64,000 nt of DNA from Lachnospiraceae bacterium (GTDB lineage Bacteria; Bacillota; Clostridia; Lachnospirales; Lachnospiraceae). The position numbers were made by a program, and so were the translations under genes. The stretch spans positions 62,001 through 126,000 of the forward strand of contig SVFH01000001.1 of the NCBI GenBank assembly GCA_015056945.1, read 5' to 3'. This document shows positions 8,862 through 17,173 of this stretch, piece after piece (within the stretch, counting starts at the first letter, position 1; each line of letters opens with the position of its first letter). The notes beneath the pieces were generated by a model, which had not been told where the DNA came from, did not search any database, and saw nothing but the letters and a program-made list of their open reading frames with translations.

Positions 8862-9518
8862 TTACGCAGATAAACAAAGATTATGAAAAACAAAAATAAA
8901 TTGCGGAATGCTTCCTGCTAAAACAAACAAATGCCAAATAAAATGCATGTATTTCGGGTGCTTCGCTTTAAAAAAAATTAATCCTGTTGTATAAAAAATT
9001 CCACCTAACAGAATAAGAATCCATCCATATAAAGGAATGATTTGGAATACTTTAAATCCACCAAGTACAATGGACCATCCCATAATGAGATAAAGTGCAA
9101 GTGAGAGTTTGCTCCATTTCTTCATGTTAACGGCATTTAAAGGAATACCTATTGCGGCGCAAAGCAGATTGATTCCGAGAATGGACCAACCCGGAACTCC
9201 GCCGATGATACTTAGGCAAATCGGGGTATAGGTTCCGACAATCAATACAAAAATCATACAGTGATCAAGAATTTGAAACACTTTTTTTCCTTTGTTTAAG
9301 CCTAATGCATGATAAATGCAAGAGGTTAAGTACAACAGAATTAAAGCGGCTCCGTAAATTGATACCGCAGTTATTGTGATAGCCGGTTTATGGTTGATAC
9401 ATGCAAATACAATCATAAAAACAGTTGCAGCAATAGCAAATAAGGCACCGACGCCGTGAGAAATTGCATTTGAGATTTCTTCGCCTAAGGTTTGATTATT
9501 GAAATTTTTAGGAGTCAT
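8862..9518 (-). CDS. trhA: Hemolysin III / PAQR-family membrane protein
   Basis: A 218-aa seven-helix integral membrane protein of the YqfA/HlyIII (PAQR-related) family. Recognisable segments are EEISNAISHGVGAL at the N-terminus, SCIYHAL after helix 2, LDHCMIF in helix 3 and IWHLFVLAGS near the end; these carry the conserved Ser/His/Asp residues that bind metal in PAQR proteins. Such proteins have been linked to membrane-fluidity homeostasis; haemolytic activity is a historical label. A start six codons upstream is possible, but the AGAAAGGGAA just before the second ATG makes 9518 the better start. It is divergent from gpmI. Confidence 0.85.
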   Translation of the reverse strand: MTPKNFNNQTLGEEISNAISHGVGALFAIAATVFMIVFACINHKPAITITAVSIYGAALILLYLTSCIYHALGLNKGKKVFQILDHCMIFVLIVGTYTPICLSIIGGVPGWSILGINLLCAAIGIPLNAVNMKKWSKLSLALYLIMGWSIVLGGFKVFQIIPLYGWILILLGGIFYTTGLIFFKAKHPKYMHFIWHLFVLAGSIPQFIFVFHNLCLSA

Positions 9519-9671
9519 GGGTTCCCTTTCTTTCATATTTATTACATCTAGGTTGTATTGAAAATATTATCACGTAGTAACTAATACTACATTAACACTT
9601 TCTGTAAACTTTGTAAAGCGGTTTAAGGAAGTTTATATAAAGAATCTTTTATTTGAAATATAAATCTATGC

Positions 9672-9700
9672 TTGTATCGTCAGATAAAAAAGTGTATAAT
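9672..9700 (+). promoter_or_regulatory. Sigma-A-type promoter of gpmI
   Basis: TTGTAT (9672-9677), a 17-base spacer and TATAAT (9695-9700) lie about 80 bases upstream of the start codon. Confidence 0.75.
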
Positions 9701-9781
9701 CGTAAACGTGTGAATGATAGAGGAATTAAGAAGTTTTATTCCTTTTTCGCGATAAATATAAAGTAGAATAGGAGCAAATGA

Positions 9782-11323
9782 ATGAGTAAGAAAACAACTG
9801 TATTAATGATTCTTGACGGTTATGGCTTGAATGAAACTACCGAAGGAAACTGTGTTGCTGCTGCAAAGACACCTGTTATGGATGCTTTGATGAAAGAATG
9901 TCCTTTTGTTAAAGGTAATGCAAGCGGTATGGCAGTGGGGCTTCCGGAAGGTCAGATGGGTAATTCAGAGGTTGGTCACTTAAATATGGGTGCCGGTCGT
10001 ATTGTATATCAGGAACTTACAAGAATTACCAAGGAAATTCAGGATGGTACATTTTTCGAAAATCCTGCATTGATAAAAGCAGTTGAAAATTGTAAAAAGA
10101 ATGATTCCGCACTTCATATGTTCGGACTTTTATCTGATGGCGGTGTACACAGCCATAATACACATCTTTACGGCTTGCTTGAACTTGCAAAGAAGAATGA
10201 TTTAAAGAAAGTATATGTACATGCCTTCCTTGACGGTCGTGATACACCTCCTGCAAGCGGTAAAGACTATATTGAACAGTTAGAAGCAGAGATGGCTCGC
10301 ATTGGTGTTGGTGAAATCGCTGTTATCAGTGGACGTTACTATGCAATGGACCGTGATAACAACTATGACAGAGTTGAGCAGGCTTATCTTGCTTTAACAG
10401 AAGGTAAGGGACTTGAAGCTGACAGTGCAGTTGCTGCAATCCAAGAGTCTTACGACAGAGAAGAAACTGACGAGTTTGTTAAGCCGACCGTTGTTAAGAA
10501 GAATGGCGCTCCTGTAGCAACGATTCAGGATAAGGATAGTGTTGTATTCTTCAACTTCCGTCCGGACCGTGCTAGAGAAATTACAAGAGCTTTCTGTGAT
10601 GATGATTTCAAAGGCTTTAACAGAGCAAAACGTCTTGACCTTTGCTTTGTTTGCTTTTCTGATTATGACCCTACCATTCCGAATAAAGACGTTGCATTCC
10701 ATAAAATCAGCGTAACCAATACTTTTGGCGAATGGCTTGCTGCAAACAATATGACACAGGCACGTATTGCAGAAACTGAGAAGTATGCACATGTTACATT
10801 CTTCTTTAACGGTGGTGTGGAAGAGCCGAACGAAGGTGAAACAAGAATTCTTGTGAATTCCCCGAAGGATGTTGCAACTTATGACTTAAAGCCTGAAATG
10901 AGCGCATATCAGGTGTGTGATAAGCTTACAGAAGCAATCAGAAGCGGTGAATACGATGTGATTATCATTAACTTTGCAAATCCTGATATGGTTGGTCATA
11001 CCGGTGTTGTTGATGCTGCAACAAAGGCAGTTGAAGCTGTGGATGAGTGTGTTGGTAAGGCTGTTGAAGCAATTAAGGAAGTTGGCGGCAGTATGTTTAT
11101 CTGTGCTGACCATGGTAATGCAGAACAGCTGGTAGACTACGAGACAGGTGAACCGTTTACTGCACATACAACAAACCCTGTACCTTTCATTCTTGTGAAT
11201 TATAAAGAAGGTGTGACGCTTCGTGAAGGTGGTTGCCTTGCCGATATCGTTCCCACATTGATTGAAATGATGGGTAAGGAACAGCCTGCTGAAATGACAG
11301 GTAAATCATTACTTGTAAAATAA
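9782..11323 (+). CDS. gpmI: 2,3-bisphosphoglycerate-independent phosphoglycerate mutase
   Basis: A 513-aa Mn-dependent enzyme of the alkaline phosphatase superfamily (EC 5.4.2.12), interconverting 3- and 2-phosphoglycerate. Asp12 in MILDGYG and the phosphorylated Ser62 in GQMGNSEVGHLNMGAGR are in place, as are the substrate-binding DGRDTPP and FFNFRPDRARE and the metal-binding CADHGNAE and TAHTTNPVPF segments. The length is the family norm (~510). It has its own promoter and is followed by a hairpin terminator, so it forms a single-gene unit separate from the gap-pgk-tpiA operon. No enolase or pyruvate kinase gene is in the window. Confidence 0.98.
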   Translation: MSKKTTVLMILDGYGLNETTEGNCVAAAKTPVMDALMKECPFVKGNASGMAVGLPEGQMGNSEVGHLNMGAGRIVYQELTRITKEIQDGTFFENPALIKAVENCKKNDSALHMFGLLSDGGVHSHNTHLYGLLELAKKNDLKKVYVHAFLDGRDTPPASGKDYIEQLEAEMARIGVGEIAVISGRYYAMDRDNNYDRVEQAYLALTEGKGLEADSAVAAIQESYDREETDEFVKPTVVKKNGAPVATIQDKDSVVFFNFRPDRAREITRAFCDDDFKGFNRAKRLDLCFVCFSDYDPTIPNKDVAFHKISVTNTFGEWLAANNMTQARIAETEKYAHVTFFFNGGVEEPNEGETRILVNSPKDVATYDLKPEMSAYQVCDKLTEAIRSGEYDVIIINFANPDMVGHTGVVDAATKAVEAVDECVGKAVEAIKEVGGSMFICADHGNAEQLVDYETGEPFTAHTTNPVPFILVNYKEGVTLREGGCLADIVPTLIEMMGKEQPAEMTGKSLLVK

Positions 11324-11368
11324 TTTTCGTTAAAAATATTTATTTTAAAAACTTTATATGATATGATG

Positions 11369-11409
11369 TTTAAGGTTGTGTATTAGGCGTGCACAACCTT
11401 AAATTTTTG
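11369..11409 (+). terminator. Terminator after gpmI
   Basis: The stem TTTAAGGTTGTG / CACAACCTTAAA is followed by TTTTT. RHS-related DNA begins immediately after it, so the hairpin marks the left edge of the accessory islet. Confidence 0.8.
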
Positions 11410-11415
11410 TAAAAG

Positions 11416-12600
11416 GTGAAGGAGAATCCGACCGTCATTTCCTATCAGGAACCGAGGAAAGAGACCGAAACCTATGAGTTTACCTACGCCAAGGACGGCC
11501 TCTTAACAAAGACCGTGGCACCGGATAAATCGTATAAGGAAATCAGCTATGATTCCTTAAGAAGACCGGCAAAGTATATATTTACACCAAAGAGCGGTGT
11601 TTCGGGAAGTAAAAAGCTGTATTCTTCCATGACATATCTTGGTGATACCATTACCACGGCAGACGGTAAAAGTAAAAAGGTTACATCAACACTGGTACAG
11701 AAATACGTAAATCAGTTCGGTTCCACCGGAGCAACCGTTTCAAGCTTTGAATACGGTTATGATGACTGGAATAACATCGTAAAGATAACAGATACCGCTG
11801 CTAAAGCAGACGGCAAATCGGAAAGTGTCAGAACGTACGCATACAACGATTACGGTGAGGTTACGAAAGTCGTTAAATCATACGGAAACGGTCAGAAGAA
11901 TACCTACACCTATACCTATGATGTGTGCGGACAACCCATTAACTATATGGGGGCAACCTGTAAGTGGGATGTATACGGAAATCTTGTTTCCTACAGCAAG
12001 GGAAATGATAAAATAACCTATACGTATACCTCTGACGGCAGACGAAGAAGTAAAACAGTAAATGGTGTTACAACCACCTACTGTTATCATAACGGCCTTC
12101 TGTTATCCGAAACCACGGGAGACGAAACACTTCGTTATTATTATGATAATACCGGTGCGGTTCTTTCCATTGGTTACATTAAGGGAAGTGCGGCAGAAAA
12201 TAAGTACTTCTTTACACGAAATGCACAGAATGATATAGTTTCTGTATACCGAAGCAGTGACTCGAAGCTAATCGGAACCTACGAGTATGATCTCTGGGGG
12301 AAACCAATCAGTATCAAAGAAGCAACCCAGGGTATCGATACAGACGGAATCTTAACAAAGAACCCTCTTCGTTACCGCAGTTACAGATACGATGCGGAAA
12401 CGGGATTCTATCACTTAAAGAGCAGATATTATGACCCGAACATCAGACGATTCATCAGTGCGGATACGGTGGCAGTATTAACCGTAGAAACAACATCTCC
12501 GGGCTTTAAGAACCTGTTTGCCTACTGTGAAAATAATCCTATTATCATGGAGGACAGCACGGGACAGGCAGGAGTTGTTATTTTCGGAGTATTTGTTTGA
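11416..12600 (+). pseudogene. RHS/YD-repeat protein, C-terminal core fragment (5' truncated)
   Basis: About 394 codons of RHS-repeat sequence with repeated Y-D and G-x-x motifs (YDSLRRP, YDDWNNI, YDVCGQP, WDVYGNL, YDNTGAV, YDLWGKP). It ends in the classical core-closing block YRSYRYDAETGFYHLKSRYY followed by DPNIRRFISADT and FAYCENNPI. Intact RHS proteins are much longer and begin with a secretion or anchoring region. Here an in-frame TAA at 11410 and the gpmI terminator stand directly upstream, there is no signal sequence, and GTG 11416 is only the first possible start. The codons are visibly richer in C and G than in the neighbouring genes. An in-frame TGA ends it just where the variable toxin tail would begin. 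Best read as a decayed polymorphic-toxin gene. Confidence 0.8.
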
Positions 12601-13190
12601 GTAGATGTTATCTTTGACTGGGGAGGACTTACAATCAGCGTCATTGATTTAGCCCATAATCTAAAAGATCCGTTAGCATATGCAGAATTGATATATTTTT
12701 CCTGGGATGTTATACAGGTGAAGCTGTCAATCTGGTTAAATATTCTGTGCGTCATGGTTCCGACATTGTAGTGTGGTTTGCAAGGAAGTTTGGCGATGAT
12801 GTTGCTGCGATGGCTGTAAAGCATAGTGATGAGGTACTCAAGGGTGGAACAAAGATTGCCGATTTATCAAAAACAGCATTAAAGCATCCATTAAATCGAC
12901 ATACACCAACCAGAGTAGCCCAACAGTTTAAACATATGGATAAAGTTTCAATTAATAAGTATTTGGATGAAGTCTCTTTTTTTAATAAGTCATGGACGGA
13001 AGAACAGATTACAGAAGCATTAAATTATGGATATAAAGAGGCACTTTCTAAAGGAGTAGTGAATGGAGAATATAGTTTCAAATATTTAGGTGATAATGTT
13101 ACGATATATGTAGAAGAAGGTGTCTTTAAATCAGGATATGGTGACTATATTTATTCATATGAAGAAATAATGAGTTCGTTATTCAATTAA
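12601..13190 (+). pseudogene. Polymorphic-toxin tail continuing the RHS fragment (stop plus frameshift)
   Basis: After the TGA at 12598-12600 the same frame continues with plausible junction sequence (VDVIFDWGGL...DLAHNLKDPLAYAE). Near 12690-12715 coding sense moves to another frame, which reads GEAVNLVKYSVRHGSDIV before the ATG at 12747 and runs on to 13190. The last ~100 residues, from KHPLNRHTP to a Tyr-rich end, look like a compact RHS C-terminal effector domain with clustered Arg/His; I could not assign it to a named toxin family. Because of the stop and frameshift the tail cannot be made as one protein with the RHS core. Translation of the last 147 codons from ATG 12747 remains possible. 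Confidence 0.65.
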
Positions 13191-13221
13191 TACTATGGAT
13201 TTGCAAGAAAGAGGTTTTAAT

Positions 13222-13689
13222 ATGATTAAAATGAATTGGATTATTACAGATGACCTATCAAGAATAAGTATAAAAGAATTTGAGAATGAATGGAATGGTA
13301 TTATATCTGGATATTTCGAATTAAATATTAATCAAAGTAAAGAAGGGTTTTGTCCACAAAGGGATTTACAGAAAGGCGAGGAAGGAAATGAGGATGTTTT
13401 ATTTTGGTTAAGTCATTTAAAAGAAGCTATTAGTAATCTAAAAGAAGGCAAAGATTATGAAATGATTCTTTTGACTATGAATAGATATAAGATTTATATG
13501 AAATATGATGATAGTGTTAATTTTTATTTTATTAATAGAAATAGCAATATTGTTAAATGGCATGAAAAAATTTCAATGCAAGAATTTGAAATTGAATTAA
13601 GCAAAAATATAAATGCGTTCTATCAAGTGTTAAAGGAGAACAACATAGAATTATTAGAATCAAAATGGATAATGAGGCTAAGAGAATAA
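13222..13689 (+). CDS. Probable immunity protein for the first toxin tail
   Basis: A 155-aa acidic, soluble protein with no signal peptide or membrane helix and no recognised family. It follows the toxin tail after 31 bases, the position in which RHS systems place the cognate immunity gene. The ATG at 13222 is preferred to one nine codons upstream because AGAAAGAGG lies seven bases before it. Base composition is very A/T-rich, unlike the RHS core and typical of immunity genes. Function is inferred from position only; the toxin itself appears broken, so this may persist as protection against related neighbours. Confidence 0.6.
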   Translation: MIKMNWIITDDLSRISIKEFENEWNGIISGYFELNINQSKEGFCPQRDLQKGEEGNEDVLFWLSHLKEAISNLKEGKDYEMILLTMNRYKIYMKYDDSVNFYFINRNSNIVKWHEKISMQEFEIELSKNINAFYQVLKENNIELLESKWIMRLRE

Positions 13690-13738
13690 TAACAGAGAGG
13701 TAGTTCTTGTTTTGTTGTAGAAGAAAAAATAACAATGA

Positions 13739-13957
13739 AATATTCCTATTGAAAGTACTGTTAGGAAAGGTAATTATGTACATTTTGATTTGACTAATAT
13801 GCAGGATGTGGATGGAATATTGAATGGAACAAGTCCGTATATTAATTCAATCACGTCAGGTGAGCTGATATACATCCGCAATAATTGGGATAGATTATCT
13901 CAAAATGTAAAATTTTATTATAATGGAATGGAGGTGGCCCCGCCATGGATACAATAA
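13739..13957 (+). pseudogene. Second polymorphic-toxin tail remnant (C-terminal ~72 codons)
   Basis: An open frame without a credible start runs from just after a TGA (13736-13738) to TAA 13955-13957. It reads KGNYVHFDLTNM, then ITSGELIYIRNNW, then FYYNGMEVAPPW, which looks like the conserved closing part of a secreted effector domain rather than a free protein. The next gene starts at 13945 within its last codons, the overlapping toxin-immunity arrangement usual for these systems. It has no RHS core of its own in front of it, so it is an orphan cassette left downstream of the first module. Confidence 0.55.
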
Positions 13958-14343
13958 GTTTAGATTCACATGGAAAGATTTTAGATTTAGTTATACATAA
14001 GAGAAGCTGGTGTGAGATATATTTACAAACAGAAGATGGTAAAATGGCTTTGGGTGGAAATAGTTTAGAATTGGTCATTACTAAATTGTTGTACTCATTT
14101 ATGTTCGAAAAAGATAGATCTTATTTTAGTTATCAAAATATGGAGTTATTTACAGTTGTTAATTTAATGGGACCACATGCAGTAGTTGCAGCTAGAGAAA
14201 TGGGTAATAATGAGATTGAATTTATGTTTCTCAGCAATAATGGAGAGATTATCCCTATGCTTACTCTTTCTGAAGAAAAGATGAAAGAGTGGATAAATAT
14301 TATAGTTTGTTTTTTAGTAAAAAGTAGTTGTTTTAACAAGTAG
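13945..14343 (+). CDS. Probable immunity protein for the second toxin tail
   Basis: A 132-aa soluble protein of unknown family, starting inside the end of the preceding toxin remnant (ATG 13945 against the toxin stop at 13955-13957), with GGAGG at 13930-13934 as ribosome site. The sequence has alternating hydrophobic and charged strands (LDLVIHKRSW, EIYLQTEDGKMAL) and no membrane segment. A terminator-like hairpin follows 50 bases downstream. The immunity assignment rests on the overlap and neighbourhood, not on homology. Confidence 0.6.
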   Translation: MDTISLDSHGKILDLVIHKRSWCEIYLQTEDGKMALGGNSLELVITKLLYSFMFEKDRSYFSYQNMELFTVVNLMGPHAVVAAREMGNNEIEFMFLSNNGEIIPMLTLSEEKMKEWINIIVCFLVKSSCFNK

Positions 14344-14394
14344 TTTTTATTTTTACATTGTTTTCTAATATTTTCGTATGATATAATCAAAAAT

Positions 14395-14443
14395 TTTCAG
14401 CGGTATTCTTGACTTATATAGTTTTGAAATACCGCTGATTTTA
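14395..14443 (+). terminator. Hairpin terminator after the second immunity gene
   Basis: CAGCGGTAT and ATACCGCTG form the stem around a loop of about 22 bases, with TTTT on one side and ATTTTAT on the other. It separates the toxin-immunity cassettes from the RHS remnant. Confidence 0.6.
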
Positions 14444-14447
14444 TATC

Positions 14448-14845
14448 AATGAGTATGCACCCAATAACGGAAGTCTTCTGAAGCGTACCTACGCGGATGG
14501 GGCTTATACGACAACCATGTATGATGAATACGGAAGAGTAATGGAAAACGGATTAAATGACATTATCATTAATAAATATGTATACAATAATGACGGATAT
14601 GTTGCAAGGCAGACAGACGTTCTTGGAAATGAAACAAGCACATTTGATTATAAAAGATTACGGTGAGGTAACGAAAGCCGTTGAATCATACGGAAACGAT
14701 CTTTTGTTATCTGAAACCATCGGAGATGAAGTTCTTCGCTATTATTATGATAATACCGGAGCAGCTCTCTCCATCTGATGTATTAAGGGAAATAATTCGG
14801 AAAAGATGTGCTTCTTTACACGAAACGCACAGAATGATATAGTTT
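14448..14845 (+). pseudogene. Internally deleted RHS-repeat remnant
   Basis: Translated piecewise, this reads NEYAPNNGSLLKRTYADGAY, YDEYGRVMENG and RQTDVLGNETSTFDY, then switches frame to DYGEVTKAVESYGN, then directly LLLSETIGDEVLRYYYDNTG, and ends at a TGA followed by FFTRNAQNDIV-like codons. Comparison with the larger RHS copy (11848-11890 and about 12096-12250) shows the two blocks at 14656-14698 and 14699-14845 are close homologues that lie ~200 bases apart in that copy, so a deletion joined them. Stops and frame changes make it non-functional. The block spanning both RHS copies and the two cassettes is probably an ancient toxin locus under decay. Confidence 0.75.
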
Positions 14846-14879
14846 AAATATGCAGAAAAAATTTGGAACCAAAGGTTTT

Positions 14880-14908
14880 TTGGCACTCAGATTTTAAACT
14901 ATTATAAC
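14880..14908 (+). promoter_or_regulatory. Sigma-A-type promoter of the GH36-GH43 pair
   Basis: TTGGCA (14880-14885), a 17-base spacer and TATAAC (14903-14908) lie about 20 bases before the alpha-galactosidase start. This gives a very short leader. No catabolite-response element was recognised. Confidence 0.65.
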
Positions 14909-14926
14909 TATAGGAGTATTACTTTA

Positions 14927-17158
14927 ATGAATATTCAATTCCTTTCGAAAGAGCGCTTATTTAAGATTGACACCATCCACTGTAGTTACGTAATGGCAAT
15001 TGCGGATAAAGAAGGGTTCCTGGGGCATGTATATTATGGTCCCGGGATTCATGATGATGATATTTCATATTTTACAAGAGTGAGTGAGTATCCGTTTTCT
15101 CCGGAGAAACTTGCACGTGAAAGATGTGCTTTTTTGGATACTTTTATGCATGAAGCACCGGGAAATCAGAACGGGGATTTCAGGGAAAGCAGTATTGTGA
15201 TAACGGATGAAGAGAATCATGAAGAAGTTTCGTTGTTTTACAAAGAACATAAGATTTATGCCGGAAAACCGGCATTAAAAGGACTTCCTGCAACTTTTTC
15301 CTCTGATAAAAAGAGCGGAACCAATGATTGTATGACACTTGAAATTACCATGAATGATCCCATTCTGGAACTGGATGTGATTTATGTATACAGTATTTTT
15401 GCGGATTCCGATGCGATTATGAAGAGTGTTCGTGTTATAAACAGAGGGTCTAAAAAGTTAATTTTGAATAAAATTATGTCTGTTACTTTTGATATGCCGG
15501 ACAAAGATTATCAGATGCTTACGCTTCACGGTTCCTGGGCAAGGGAGAGAAGAATGGAATACCGTACCATTGGACACGGCAAACAGTCTGTTGGTTCGAT
15601 TTGCGGTAAAAGCTCTGCCGCGGAGCATCCGTTTATCGGTATTACTTCCCCCAATATCACGCAGACGGAAGGTGAGATTTACGGATTTCACTTCGTATAT
15701 TCCGGCAATTTCCTCGCACAGGTTGAAAAAAACCAGCAGGACCACTTGCGTGTGGCAGTCGGAATACATCCCGAGAATTTCTCTTTTGTATTAAATCCTT
15801 CGGATGAATTTATTGCGCCGGAAGTTGTTATGGTGTATTCTGCAAGCGGATTGCGTTCAATGACACATATATTGCATGATTTATACAGAACACATTTAAT
15901 CCGTAGCCCATTCAAAGATTGTAAGAGACCGGTTTTAATTAACAATTGGGAAGCTACTTATTTTGATTTCAATACGGATAAACTTCTATCCATTGCCAAA
16001 GAAGCAAAGAACGCAGGCATTGAAATGCTTGTCATGGATGATGGGTGGTTTGGCAAACGAAATGATGACAATACTTCTCTCGGAGACTGGTTTGTCAACG
16101 AAGAAAAACTTCCGGGAGGGTTATCGTATCTTTCCGAGAAGCTTGATGAGATGGGAATGAAGTTCGGTATCTGGTTTGAACCGGAGATGGTTTGCAAGGA
16201 ATCGGAATTATACAGGAATCATCCTGGCTGGATGATTCATATTCCCGGTCGTGAACCTGCACCTTCCAGAAATCAGTATGTACTTGACATGAGTAATCCT
16301 GCGGTGGTTGATTATGTGTATGAAATGGTTGCAGATATTCTTCGTAATGCAAAGATTTCTTATGTGAAATGGGATATGAATCGTTCTCTTACGGATTTGG
16401 GTAGTACTTATCTTTCCAGGGAATCTCAGGGAGAATTAACACACCGTTATATGCTTGGTGTATATGAGTTACAGGAACGTTTGATTACAGAATTCCCCGA
16501 ACTTTTACTGGAGAACTGCTCAAGTGGTGGTGCTCGTTTTGACCCGGGAATGTTATATTACAGCCCTCAGATTTGGTGCTCTGATGATACCGATGCGATA
16601 GAACGGCTTGCGATTCAGGAAGGAACGGCACTTTTGTTTCCGTTATCAACGATGGGGGCACATGTATCTGATTGTCCGAATCATGTGCTTGGAAGAACGG
16701 TTCCTTTTGCGACCAGAGGACACGTGGCGTTGGCCGGTACCTTTGGCTATGAACTTGATGTAACTAAAATTACTAAAAAAGAATACGACTTGATTCCGAA
16801 ACAGATTGCGCAGTATCATAAATATAACGAACTGATTGTTTCCGGTGACTATTATCGTGTGGCTTCCTACAGAGAAAATCATTTATTTGATTTCTACGGA
16901 GTTGTTTCAAAAGAGAAAGACAAAGCGCTTTATACATATGTCCAGGTTTTAAACAGACCGAATTATAAAAGTCGCATGTTGCAGATCCCGGGATTAGATG
17001 TGAATACAAAATATCAGGTTCGAATTGTTGATTGGGAAACCGGAAATGAGATTCCGACATTTGTATTACATGGCGATACGTTGAAGAATGCCGGCATTAC
17101 ATTAGAAGCTGCAAAAGGAGATTTTGTTTCCTGTCTTATTGAGATTACAAAGGCATAG
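14927..17158 (+). CDS. Alpha-galactosidase, glycoside hydrolase family 36
   Basis: A 743-aa cytoplasmic enzyme (no signal peptide) that removes terminal alpha-1,6-galactose from raffinose-type oligosaccharides and melibiose (EC 3.2.1.22). The layout is the GH36 norm: an N-terminal beta-supersandwich, a TIM barrel with NNWEATYFDF, LVMDDGWFG and FGIWFEPEMV, and a small C-terminal beta domain. The nucleophile is Asp483 in YVKWDMNRS and the acid/base is Asp553 in WCSDDTDAIERL; the 70-residue spacing matches characterised bacterial enzymes. ATAGGAG precedes the ATG. It is followed after 15 bases by a GH43 gene. No sugar transporter or regulator is adjacent, so uptake must be encoded elsewhere. Confidence 0.95.
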   Translation: MNIQFLSKERLFKIDTIHCSYVMAIADKEGFLGHVYYGPGIHDDDISYFTRVSEYPFSPEKLARERCAFLDTFMHEAPGNQNGDFRESSIVITDEENHEEVSLFYKEHKIYAGKPALKGLPATFSSDKKSGTNDCMTLEITMNDPILELDVIYVYSIFADSDAIMKSVRVINRGSKKLILNKIMSVTFDMPDKDYQMLTLHGSWARERRMEYRTIGHGKQSVGSICGKSSAAEHPFIGITSPNITQTEGEIYGFHFVYSGNFLAQVEKNQQDHLRVAVGIHPENFSFVLNPSDEFIAPEVVMVYSASGLRSMTHILHDLYRTHLIRSPFKDCKRPVLINNWEATYFDFNTDKLLSIAKEAKNAGIEMLVMDDGWFGKRNDDNTSLGDWFVNEEKLPGGLSYLSEKLDEMGMKFGIWFEPEMVCKESELYRNHPGWMIHIPGREPAPSRNQYVLDMSNPAVVDYVYEMVADILRNAKISYVKWDMNRSLTDLGSTYLSRESQGELTHRYMLGVYELQERLITEFPELLLENCSSGGARFDPGMLYYSPQIWCSDDTDAIERLAIQEGTALLFPLSTMGAHVSDCPNHVLGRTVPFATRGHVALAGTFGYELDVTKITKKEYDLIPKQIAQYHKYNELIVSGDYYRVASYRENHLFDFYGVVSKEKDKALYTYVQVLNRPNYKSRMLQIPGLDVNTKYQVRIVDWETGNEIPTFVLHGDTLKNAGITLEAAKGDFVSCLIEITKA

Positions 17159-17173
17159 CAGAAAGGGATGATT

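Noticed and set aside
11416-11418. GTG as a true start for the RHS protein
   Set aside because: A stop lies two codons upstream, there is no signal peptide, and intact RHS proteins are far longer; it is a truncated fragment.
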